From positions 1 through 8,694 of the forward strand of contig JAWLHS010000099.1 of NCBI GenBank assembly GCA_041690235.1: DNA of 8,694 bases, in the 5' to 3' direction. Position numbers and translations under genes: made by a program. The DNA is from SLSG01 sp041690235 (GTDB taxonomy: Bacteria > Bacteroidota > Bacteroidia > Bacteroidales > UBA7960). Shown one piece after another: positions 1 to 5,898 of the stretch. The first letter of the stretch is position 1, and every line of letters begins with the position of its first letter. The notes below the pieces were generated by a model. The model saw only the letters and a program-made list of their open reading frames with translations. It made no database searches and was not told where the DNA came from.

Positions 1-42
1 CAAAAATAATAAAAAAATCCAATATGGGAGATCATCAAACAA

Positions 43-74
43 ACAAATCACCAAATCAACAAATAAACAAATAA
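43..74. repeat. Degenerate 8-bp tandem repeat tract, about 4 units
   Basis: Four consecutive 8-mers can be read at 43-50, 51-58, 59-66 and 67-74: acaaatca, ccaaatca, acaaataa, acaaataa. Flanking bases 35-42 and 75-76 partly continue the pattern. The tract lies just downstream of the carboxylase operon and contains almost no G. It is seen directly; its function is unknown. It could be slipped-strand low-complexity DNA, or part of a longer tract cut by the window edge. On the minus strand it supplies a T-rich stretch after the hairpin at 82-99. Confidence 0.6.
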
Positions 75-81
75 ACAGCCA

Positions 82-99
82 TCCCCTTCTTAAAGGGGA
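82..99 (-). terminator. Possible intrinsic terminator of the acyl-CoA carboxylase operon
   Basis: A 7-bp perfect stem (82-88 tcccctt with 93-99 aagggga) encloses a 4-base loop, and the stop codon of the carboxyltransferase gene sits inside it. Read on the minus strand, the stem is followed after a few bases by a T-rich but interrupted stretch (about 76 down to 61). This resembles a weak rho-independent terminator. The T-run is not continuous, so the call is tentative. Confidence 0.45.
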
Positions 100-1625
100 A
101 TGTTTCCATTCTTTTTGGGCGGTGAATTCTCCCGTTTGTTCTCCGTCATTTCAAGGGCCTGGATGAGTTTCAAACGGGTCTGTCGCGGATAGATTACCTC
201 ATCGATATAACCCAATCCGGCTGCCTTATAGGGGTTACAAAACGCTTCCCTGTAATCAGTCACCGCCAGGGCCTTTTCCTTATCGTTCAGCTTGTCGCGA
301 TACAGGATGCTCACGGCCCCTTCGGGCCCCATAACGGCAATTTCGGCATTCGGATAGCTATAGTTGATGTCTCCCCCCAGGTGTTTGCTGGACATAACAC
401 AATAGGCCCCCCCGTAAGCTTTTCGGGTGATGAGTGTGATCTTCGGAACGGTGGCTTCCGCATAGGCGTAGATCAATTTCGCCCCATGTTTGATGATTCC
501 TCCGAACTCCTGGTCGGTTCCGGGAAGAAAACCGGGGACGTCGACCAGCGTGACCAGCGGAATGTTGAAGGCGTTGCAAAACCTGACAAAACGAGCCGCT
601 TTCAGTGAAGCGTTGATGTCAAGAACCCCTGCCAGCATGGCAGGCTGATTGGCGACGAATCCGACAGACTTTCCATTGAGTCTGCCAAAGCCGATGATCA
701 GGTTTTGTGCATAATGGGGTTGCACCTCGAAAAAATTGTGGTCATCCACCACGCTGTTGATGAGCTCCTGCATGTCGTACGGCTTGTTGGGGTCCAGTGG
801 AACCAGCGACTGCAGTTTTTCGTCCTCACGATGCGCCGAGTCGGTACAGGGCTTTACCGGCGGATCCTCCATATTGTTGGATGGCAGGAAACTGAGCAGT
901 TCCCTGATCATCATCATGGCCTGTTGGTCGTCATCGGCCCGGAAGTGGGCCACCCCGCTTTTTGAATTATGGGCCATGGCCCCGCCAAGCTCCTCTTTGG
1001 TGACCTCTTCATGGGTGACGGTTTTGATCACATCTGGTCCCGTTACGAACATATAACTGGCTTTCCTGGTCATGAAGATAAAGTCGGTGAGGGCCGGTGA
1101 GTATACCGCTCCCCCCGCACAGGGTCCCAGTATGGCTGAGATCTGGGGGACCACCCCGCTGGCCTGTACGTTGCGGTAGAAAATGTCGGCATAACCAGCC
1201 AGACTCTGCACCCCCTCCTGAATGCGCGCGCCGCCGCTATCGTTGAGTCCGATCAGCGGGGCCCCCATTTTCATGGCCAGGTCCTGTACTTTGACGATCT
1301 TGTCTGCATTGGCCCGGCTTAATGAGCCCCCGAACACGGAGAAATCCTGTGCAAAAACATAGGCCAGCCGGCCGTCAATTTTTCCATAACCCGTGACCAT
1401 TCCGTCGCCCAGGAAAACTTGCTTTTCCATTCCAAAATCGGTCGAGCGGTGAACCACGAATTTATCCAATTCAACAAATGTTTCCGGATCCATCAGGTCC
1501 CTGATGCGCTCCCTGGCGGTTTTTCTTCCGGATTCACGAATCCGGGCCTTGCGCTCGGCCCCTCCGCCGGCTTCGGCGTTGCGGTGTTTTTCTTCCAGCT
1601 CTTTGTATTTGTCAGATAATGGCAT
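90..1625 (-). CDS. Acyl-CoA carboxylase carboxyltransferase (beta) subunit, PccB/MmdA type
   Basis: This 511-residue protein transfers the carboxyl group between carboxybiotin and an acyl-CoA, most likely propionyl-CoA/methylmalonyl-CoA. It is cytosolic. It has the two crotonase-like halves of the family. The N-half carries NDSGGARIQEG (128-138) and GPCAGGAVYSPALTDF (167-182), with an oxyanion-hole GGA. The C-half carries DVPGFLPGTDQEFGG (362-376) and YGGAYCVMSSKHLGGD (404-419), with the second GGA. Length and the C-terminal NIPL ending match PccB and MmdA proteins. It is the last gene of a minus-strand operon, 17 bases after the carrier gene, so the complete holoenzyme is encoded locally. 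Position 409 is Cys (GGAYCVM), which I recall from MmdA-type proteins, whereas human PCCB has Asp there. No membrane decarboxylase subunits are visible, so carboxylase or decarboxylase use cannot be settled here. Family certain; exact acyl substrate inferred. Confidence 0.93.
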   Translation of the reverse strand: MPLSDKYKELEEKHRNAEAGGGAERKARIRESGRKTARERIRDLMDPETFVELDKFVVHRSTDFGMEKQVFLGDGMVTGYGKIDGRLAYVFAQDFSVFGGSLSRANADKIVKVQDLAMKMGAPLIGLNDSGGARIQEGVQSLAGYADIFYRNVQASGVVPQISAILGPCAGGAVYSPALTDFIFMTRKASYMFVTGPDVIKTVTHEEVTKEELGGAMAHNSKSGVAHFRADDDQQAMMMIRELLSFLPSNNMEDPPVKPCTDSAHREDEKLQSLVPLDPNKPYDMQELINSVVDDHNFFEVQPHYAQNLIIGFGRLNGKSVGFVANQPAMLAGVLDINASLKAARFVRFCNAFNIPLVTLVDVPGFLPGTDQEFGGIIKHGAKLIYAYAEATVPKITLITRKAYGGAYCVMSSKHLGGDINYSYPNAEIAVMGPEGAVSILYRDKLNDKEKALAVTDYREAFCNPYKAAGLGYIDEVIYPRQTRLKLIQALEMTENKRENSPPKKNGNIPL

Positions 1626-1642
1626 ATGTATAAGATTTTCTG

Positions 1643-2170
1643 TTATTCCTGTTCCCGGATGTATTCCATTACCAGCATGGTCTGCCTGGCTTCAACGGTT
1701 TGTCCGGCCTCTACCCTGACGTCGACGACTTTTCCGTCCCTTCCCGCCTTGAATTCACTTTCCATTTTCATGGCCGATAAAACAATCAGGGTCTGGCCGG
1801 CGCTTACAGTTTCCCCTTTTTCCACCATGACCTTGACCACCTTGCCCGGTATGGGGGCAAGGATGGTGTCATCCCCTTCCTCCTGCTGACCCCTTTTCCG
1901 GTTGGCCAGGTATTTGGCTTCCGCATCGATGATGTCCACATCGTAGGCTTTGGTTTTGGTGTTGACATGGAACCGCTTGGGAGTCTGCCCCTGGATCAGC
2001 TCCACATTAAAGGATTGATGCTGGTATAGTATGGATAATTTTCCCTCCCCCACCTTCTCAATATCCAGGTTGTATTCCTTTCCGTCGACCGAGATGAGGA
2101 CTTTCTCCCCCTGGCGGCTGAGCAGTTCCACGACGGCAGTCCGTTGGTTCAACTTTACTTCGTAAGGCAT
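1643..2170 (-). CDS. Biotin carboxyl carrier protein of the acyl-CoA carboxylase
   Basis: This 175-residue protein is the mobile biotin carrier between the biotin carboxylase and the carboxyltransferase. The C-terminal biotinyl domain (about 102-170) has the entry APIPGKV and the biotinylation motif AMKMES, with target Lys135, followed by a typical second half (KVVDVRVEAGQTV). The first ~90 residues form a predicted beta-rich domain with repeated 'xxYxVDI' strands, which resembles the linking (BT) domain of the human PCC alpha chain. A polar, charged linker near 90-101 (RKRGQQEEGDD) joins the two. I chose ATG at 2170, which leaves a 4-base gap after the accC stop. An in-frame GTG at 2191 would add seven residues and overlap accC by 17 bases. 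Neither has a Shine-Dalgarno sequence. Family is secure; the BT-like assignment is inference. Confidence 0.9.
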   Translation of the reverse strand: MPYEVKLNQRTAVVELLSRQGEKVLISVDGKEYNLDIEKVGEGKLSILYQHQSFNVELIQGQTPKRFHVNTKTKAYDVDIIDAEAKYLANRKRGQQEEGDDTILAPIPGKVVKVMVEKGETVSAGQTLIVLSAMKMESEFKAGRDGKVVDVRVEAGQTVEARQTMLVMEYIREQE

Positions 2171-2174
2171 TGGC

Positions 2175-3680
2175 TTAGAGTTTAAGGACACTTCTTATCC
2201 TGCGGTAATCCTTCCAGTTGTTTTTCAGGGTGGTCATTTTTTTGGGACTGGCCTGCTCTGTTTTCTCCAGGTACTCAAGAAAGGCAGCAACAATCACCAT
2301 GTCCTCGCAACGACGATCGCATGGTTCGACTTGCATGAGGAAGTCCCTGTTTTGCTCGATAAAATGCGTGGTATAATCGCCCTTTACAAATGCCCGGGCC
2401 ATCAGGATGCGTTCCAGGAAATTCAAATTGTTCCTGACCCCGGTGATTTTAAACTCCTGAAGGGCGCGCCGGGTGCGGTCAATCGCCTCCGAACGGTCCC
2501 TTCCCCAAACGATGAGTTTGGCGATCAGGGGGTCGTAATGGATGGGGATATCAAATCCCTCATAAATATAGCCGTCGACCCTTACGCCCACCCCGTAAGG
2601 TATGGAAATATGGGTTACTTTTCCGGGGGCCGGCATGAAGTTGTTTTCCGGATCTTCGGCATATATCCGGCATTCGATGGCGTGCCCGTCCTGTCGCAGA
2701 TCCTCCTGGTTGTGCCGGAGTGGCCGGCCGTTGGCAATATGTATTTGTTCCTTTACCAGGTCGACCCCCACCACGCGCTCTGTAATGGGGTGCTCCACCT
2801 GCAAGCGGGTGTTCATTTCCAGAAAATAATAGTTCAGATCCTGGTCAACAATGAATTCAATGGTGCCTGCCCCTTCGTATTGTACCGCGCGGGCGGCGGC
2901 TACCGCATGTTCTCCCATCTCTATGCGTTTTTCGGCACTCAGGATGGGGGAGGGGGTTTCTTCAATGATCTTCTGGTGGCGGCGCTGCACGGAGCATTCC
3001 CGTTCGAACAAATGGATGACGTTCCCATGCTGGTCTGCCAGTATCTGGTATTCAATATGATGGGGTGACTCAATGTACTTTTCTATGAATACCGAACCAT
3101 CGCCAAAGGCCGAACCGGCTTCGGAGCGGGCGGATCGCAGGGCGCTTTTTATTTCGGCTTCCTTCTTTACAAGGCGCATCCCTTTCCCGCCACCGCCTGC
3201 CGAAGCCTTGATCATCACCGGAAGACCGATCTCCCTGACGACCCTCAGGGCTTCTTCTTCCGATTCAATTTTGCCGGGTGTGCCAGGTACCACCGGAACC
3301 CCGGCCCCGATCATGGTCTTGCGGGCCGTGATCTTATCCCCCATCTTTGAGATGGCATAGGGAGAGGGTCCGATAAAACAGATGCCTTCATCGCGGCATC
3401 TTTGGGAAAACGCTGCATTCTCGGACAAAAACCCGTAACCGGGGTGTATGGCGTCGGCTCCGCTCTCCCTGGCGGCATCAATGATGTTGTCCATGTTCAG
3501 GTAGGACGCCGTGGAAGGAGAGGGCCCGATGTGATAGGCTTCATCGGCATACATCACATGCATGGCCTTGCGGTCTGCATCCGAGTATACGGCCACCGTA
3601 AGGATGCCCATTTCGCGGCAGGACCGGATAATGCGGACTGCAATCTCGCCGCGATTGGCCACCAGAACTTTTTGTATCAT
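2175..3680 (-). CDS. accC: Biotin carboxylase subunit of an acyl-CoA carboxylase
   Basis: This protein catalyses ATP- and bicarbonate-dependent carboxylation of the biotin on the neighbouring carrier protein. From ATG at 3680 it is 501 residues. The N-terminal domain has KVLVANRGEIAVR (4-16) and HPGYGFLSEN (79-88). The ATP-grasp domain has the glycine-rich loop AGGGGKGM (161-168). RRHQKIIEE (233-241) holds the bicarbonate-side Lys237, and EMNTRLQVEHPITE (288-301) gives the metal- and catalysis-related Glu288, Asn290, Arg292 and Glu296, equivalent to the E. coli AccC residues. The C-terminal domain follows (about 333-448). About 50 charged residues extend beyond the length of E. coli AccC (449) and have no motif I recognise. 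An in-frame upstream extension to 3773 begins at TTG, is AT-rich and lies before the conserved MIQKVLVANRGE start, so I excluded it. It is first in the operon, with the carrier gene 4 bases downstream. Confidence 0.95.
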   Translation of the reverse strand: MIQKVLVANRGEIAVRIIRSCREMGILTVAVYSDADRKAMHVMYADEAYHIGPSPSTASYLNMDNIIDAARESGADAIHPGYGFLSENAAFSQRCRDEGICFIGPSPYAISKMGDKITARKTMIGAGVPVVPGTPGKIESEEEALRVVREIGLPVMIKASAGGGGKGMRLVKKEAEIKSALRSARSEAGSAFGDGSVFIEKYIESPHHIEYQILADQHGNVIHLFERECSVQRRHQKIIEETPSPILSAEKRIEMGEHAVAAARAVQYEGAGTIEFIVDQDLNYYFLEMNTRLQVEHPITERVVGVDLVKEQIHIANGRPLRHNQEDLRQDGHAIECRIYAEDPENNFMPAPGKVTHISIPYGVGVRVDGYIYEGFDIPIHYDPLIAKLIVWGRDRSEAIDRTRRALQEFKITGVRNNLNFLERILMARAFVKGDYTTHFIEQNRDFLMQVEPCDRRCEDMVIVAAFLEYLEKTEQASPKKMTTLKNNWKDYRRIRSVLKL

Positions 3681-3774
3681 ACGCAAGGTTTCTGTTTGGT
3701 CTTTATTCTTTATTAAATTTAGGGAAGTTTTTTTGAAGAATGGCTCAAGCCTGCATTGTTTTTTATTGAGCAAT

Positions 3775-3806
3775 CACCTTCCTTATGCGGAAAAACAGGG
3801 AAGGTG
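3775..3806. repeat. Inverted repeat (hairpin) in the accC/trx divergent spacer
   Basis: CACCTTCC at 3775-3782 is the exact reverse complement of GGAAGGTG at 3799-3806. The pairing continues inward by one G-T and one T-A pair, giving a stem of about 10 bp around a 12-base loop (3785-3796). It is GC-richer than its surroundings. It could be a regulator-binding dyad or a transcript hairpin in the leader of the flavoprotein gene, which starts 108 bases downstream. The structure is visible; its role is not. Confidence 0.5.
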
Positions 3807-3851
3807 GCCATTTTGTCATTACTTTTACAATGGCAAGGGTTTTGATAATGG

Positions 3852-3863
3852 ATTAAGCTTAAT
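3852..3863. repeat. 12-bp perfect palindrome, possible operator
   Basis: ATTAAGCTTAAT is perfectly self-complementary. It lies 51 bases before the flavoprotein start and overlaps the only plausible, weak promoter there (TTTG 3841-3844, TATATAGA 3863-3870). An alternating A/T stretch follows. The position would suit an operator, but short palindromes are expected by chance in AT-rich DNA, so the call is weak. Confidence 0.3.
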
Positions 3864-3914
3864 ATATAGATATATAAAGATAATAAAAATTTCACGGCCT
3901 TACCAACAACAAAA

Positions 3915-5186
3915 ATGATGAAAGAGATTACACAGGATCAATTTGAAAACGAAATCAGGCAACACAAAAACCTTGTGCTGGATTTCTATTCGACCGAGTG
4001 CCCGCCATGTGAGGCCCTGGCTCCAAAATTCGATACCCTGTCCGGCCTCTATGGAAGCGACGTCAGGTTCGTCAAAATGTTTCGCCAGGGAAACCGGGAA
4101 CTTGCTGGGCGCCTGGGTGTCAAATCCTCGCCGACCCTCTTGTTTTTCCAAAATGGCAAGCAAACGGGTGAGGTACTGACGGGTGGCATCCGCCGTTCGG
4201 ACATCATGCGGAACCTCGATGACCTCTTGCCCGCAGAAAAGGTGGGAGCGATACATAAAAAAATCAAACCCATTGCCACGGAAACAGAAGTGTTGATTCT
4301 CGGCGCCGGCCCGGGTGGCCTGGCCGCCGCGATTTACCTGGCCCAGGCAAAGGTGAACACCATTTTGGTGGATCCCATGTTGCCCGGCGGACAAGTATCC
4401 ACGACCCACCAGGTAAGCAATTATCCCGGTTTTGTGGAGCCCCAGCCGGGATATATGCTGGCCCATTACATGGCGGAACAGACAAAATCAGCAGGGGCCA
4501 CAATGAAGGTGGCTGTTGAAATCACCCATGTCGATCTCCGGAAAAAGGAGGTGATCATTGATGGATATGAAACCATCCGGGCCAAAAAAATACTGATATC
4601 GACCGGCGCTTCTCCACGTTACCTGAATGTCGAAGGGGAGCGCGAGTTGCACGGGAAAGGAATTTCCTATTGTGCAACCTGCGATGCCAAATATTTTCAT
4701 GACAAAGAGGTAGTCATTATCGGTGGGGGCAATACAGCCGTGGAAGAATCCGAATTCATTTCAAAATTTGCATCCAAAATCACCATGGTCCAGCAGCTTC
4801 CACACCTTACGGCAAACAAAACCGCCCAGGAAAAGGCATTTGCCGATCCGAAAATCAGGGTCCTCTTCGAGCATGAGCCCCGCGGCTTTTACCGGGAAGG
4901 CGATAAAATGCGGGTCAGGCTGGAGGACCTCAAAACCGGGAAGCACCTGGACCTTGTTTCAGACGGGGTCTTCGTCTTTGTCGGCATGAAGCCCAACCTG
5001 GACCTTATCAGGGATCCACTAGAAAAGGACCCCTGGGGATACATAAAAACCGATGATGAAATGCGGACCAGCATAGAGGGGGTGTACGCCGCGGGAGACG
5101 TGATCAGTAAAAAAGTGCGGCAGATTACAACGGCCGTGGCAGACGGAACCATCGCTTCCATTGCCCTGACCCGGGAGTTGAGCTAA
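3915..5186 (+). CDS. Thioredoxin domain fused to a thioredoxin-reductase-like flavoprotein
   Basis: This 423-residue cytosolic protein is predicted to pass electrons from a reduced pyridine nucleotide via FAD and a CATC disulfide to its own thioredoxin domain. Residues 1-108 are a thioredoxin fold with CPPC (29-32) instead of the usual CGPC and a cis-Pro in SSPT (71-74). The reductase part (about 124-423) has the FAD motif ILGAGPGG (128-135), redox CATC (253-256), nucleotide-binding GGGNTA (270-275), and the FAD-closing YAAGDV (391-396) with VRQITTAVADG (401-411). The HRRxxxR segment that binds the NADPH 2'-phosphate is replaced by VQQLPHL (292-298), so NADH or another donor is likely. The domain order resembles AhpF (N-terminal CxxC domain), but only one thioredoxin unit is present. 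The reading frame is continuous across the join. Start ATG at 3915 follows an A-rich leader without a Shine-Dalgarno sequence. No peroxiredoxin gene is adjacent, so the physiological partner is unknown. Confidence 0.9.
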   Translation: MMKEITQDQFENEIRQHKNLVLDFYSTECPPCEALAPKFDTLSGLYGSDVRFVKMFRQGNRELAGRLGVKSSPTLLFFQNGKQTGEVLTGGIRRSDIMRNLDDLLPAEKVGAIHKKIKPIATETEVLILGAGPGGLAAAIYLAQAKVNTILVDPMLPGGQVSTTHQVSNYPGFVEPQPGYMLAHYMAEQTKSAGATMKVAVEITHVDLRKKEVIIDGYETIRAKKILISTGASPRYLNVEGERELHGKGISYCATCDAKYFHDKEVVIIGGGNTAVEESEFISKFASKITMVQQLPHLTANKTAQEKAFADPKIRVLFEHEPRGFYREGDKMRVRLEDLKTGKHLDLVSDGVFVFVGMKPNLDLIRDPLEKDPWGYIKTDDEMRTSIEGVYAAGDVISKKVRQITTAVADGTIASIALTRELS

Positions 5187-5286
5187 GAGGCTTCGAATCC
5201 CGGAACAAATCCTCTATGGGTCCGAGGTTTCCGGGAGCAAATCCTCTATGGGTCCGGGGTTCCAGGGAGCCAACCCCCTATGGGCC
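5187..5286. repeat. Three tandem copies of a ~32-bp structured repeat between convergent genes
   Basis: Copies run 5187-5223, 5224-5255 and 5256-5286. They share the core CCGGGAGCAAATCCT followed by CTATGGGTCC, with small changes. Each unit begins GAGG or GGGG and carries CCTC or CCCC about 20 bases later, so every copy can fold: GAGG pairs with CCTC in copies 1 and 2, and GGGGTT pairs with AACCCC in copy 3. Each CCTC can also pair with the next unit's GAGG, giving alternative folds. The array fills the 109-base gap between the stops of the flavoprotein gene and rlmH, starting directly after the former's TAA. A role as bidirectional transcription end or RNA-stabilising element is plausible, but there is no T-run. 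Confidence 0.75.
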
Positions 5287-5295
5287 GGTCGGCAC

Positions 5296-5769
5296 TTATT
5301 CGTTGTGGTAGGACTCATTGCGCCAGATCGTCATGGCCCTGTACAGCTGCTCGGTGAAAAACAGGCGAATCATCTGGTGGGAAAATGTCATGGGAGATAG
5401 GGCCAGTTTCCAATGCGCCGCCGCATAAACCCTGTCGGAGAACCCCCAGGCGCCCCCGATCACAAAAAACAGGTTCTTCACTGAGCGGTTCATCTGTTGT
5501 TGAATGAAGCCGGAAAAGCCGGCCGAGCCAAGCGCATGGCCCTTTTCATCCAGCAGAACGGTATAATCGCTGGTGGCCAGGTGTTTTAGAATGACCTCCC
5601 CTTCCTTTTCCCTGACGGCCTCCGGGGGAAGTCCGGCCCATTTTTTATTGGCCGGAAGTTCCACCATTTTAAAAGGAAGGTAATGGTTGATGCGTTTATG
5701 GTATATGCTGATTCCCTCCCTGAGGTAAGCCTCCGTTGTTTTTCCCGTGCAAAGCAAGGTGATGTTCAT
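5296..5769 (-). CDS. rlmH: 23S rRNA pseudouridine-1915 N3-methyltransferase RlmH
   Basis: This SPOUT-class methyltransferase uses SAM to methylate N3 of pseudouridine 1915 in helix 69 of 23S rRNA, a late step on assembled 70S ribosomes. The 157-residue length is normal for the family (about 155-160). Visible landmarks are LDEKG (73-77), the knot motif FVIGGAWGF (102-110), LSPMTFSHQMIR (124-135), EQLYRA (140-145) and the C-terminal YHNE (154-157), equivalent to the conserved YHxE end. Start ATG at 5767-5769 gives the expected MNITLLCTGKT N-terminus. It is convergent with the thioredoxin/reductase gene and divergent from the DUF4783 gene, so it is probably transcribed alone. Nothing is missing or odd in the catalytic region. 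Confidence 0.96.
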   Translation of the reverse strand: MNITLLCTGKTTEAYLREGISIYHKRINHYLPFKMVELPANKKWAGLPPEAVREKEGEVILKHLATSDYTVLLDEKGHALGSAGFSGFIQQQMNRSVKNLFFVIGGAWGFSDRVYAAAHWKLALSPMTFSHQMIRLFFTEQLYRAMTIWRNESYHNE

Positions 5770-5811
5770 GGTTTTTTTCGTCGAAGGGTCAGTTGCTCAG
5801 GCCGGCCCGGT

Positions 5812-5841
5812 TTTGTTTTCAAAAATAATTGAATAAATTTG
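5812..5841 (+). promoter_or_regulatory. Predicted Bacteroidota-type promoter of the DUF4783 gene
   Basis: TTTG at 5812-5815 is followed after 18 bases by TAAATTTG at 5834-5841, an exact match to the TAnnTTTG -7 element with near-ideal spacing. A transcript would start about 5848 and have a leader of about 50 bases. The rlmH -7 candidate lies between these two elements on the other strand. Confidence 0.6.
5820..5827 (-). promoter_or_regulatory. Possible -7 element of the rlmH promoter
   Basis: Read on the minus strand, 5827 to 5820 is TATTTTTG, an exact match to the Bacteroidota -7 pattern TAnnTTTG, about 50 bases before the rlmH start. No TTG is present on this strand at the expected -33 position, so the match is only half of a promoter. 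Confidence 0.35.
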
Positions 5842-5898
5842 GCTTTTGGGGTTATTTGGTTTGATTTTTGATTTATACCCCCGTTAACAGCATTTATT

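Larger units (their letters stand above)
3681..3914. promoter_or_regulatory. AT-rich divergent spacer between accC and the thioredoxin/reductase gene
   Basis: This 234-base spacer must hold the promoters of the carboxylase operon (minus) and the fusion flavoprotein (plus). I find no strong match to the Bacteroidota promoter. The best minus-strand -7 candidate is the self-complementary TAAATTTA at 3714-3721, but its nearest TTG is 24 bases away, which is long. The best plus-strand candidate is TTTG at 3841-3844 followed 18 bases later by TATATAGA (3863-3870), a poor -7 match. The spacer also contains a hairpin (3775-3806) and a 12-bp palindrome (3852-3863), described separately. Promoter function is inferred from gene orientation. 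Confidence 0.4.

Noticed and set aside
2171..2191. GTG start at 2191 for the biotin carrier
   Set aside because: It adds seven residues with no family similarity and overlaps accC by 17 bases; ATG at 2170 gives a tidy 4-base gap. It cannot be fully excluded.
2331..3068. 245-codon open frame on the plus strand inside accC
   Set aside because: It is antisense to strongly conserved accC motifs, has no recognisable domain or promoter, and follows from codon bias of the minus-strand gene.
3681..3773. N-terminal extension of accC to a TTG codon at 3773 (31 more residues)
   Set aside because: The added sequence is AT-rich, unlike the gene body, and precedes the family's conserved start MIQKVLVANRGE; ATG at 3680 fits known biotin carboxylases.
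3900..4466. 188-codon minus-strand open frame under the thioredoxin domain
   Set aside because: It lies opposite the CPPC thioredoxin and FAD motifs, and its product matches no family I know.
3915..5186. Trx/reductase fusion as an assembly or frameshift artefact
   Set aside because: The linker (about residues 108-124) is in frame, has normal codon use and contains no stop or start remnant; the fusion appears genuine.
5187..5286. CRISPR-like array
   Set aside because: The units abut each other without unique spacers, there are only three diverged copies, and no cas gene is nearby.
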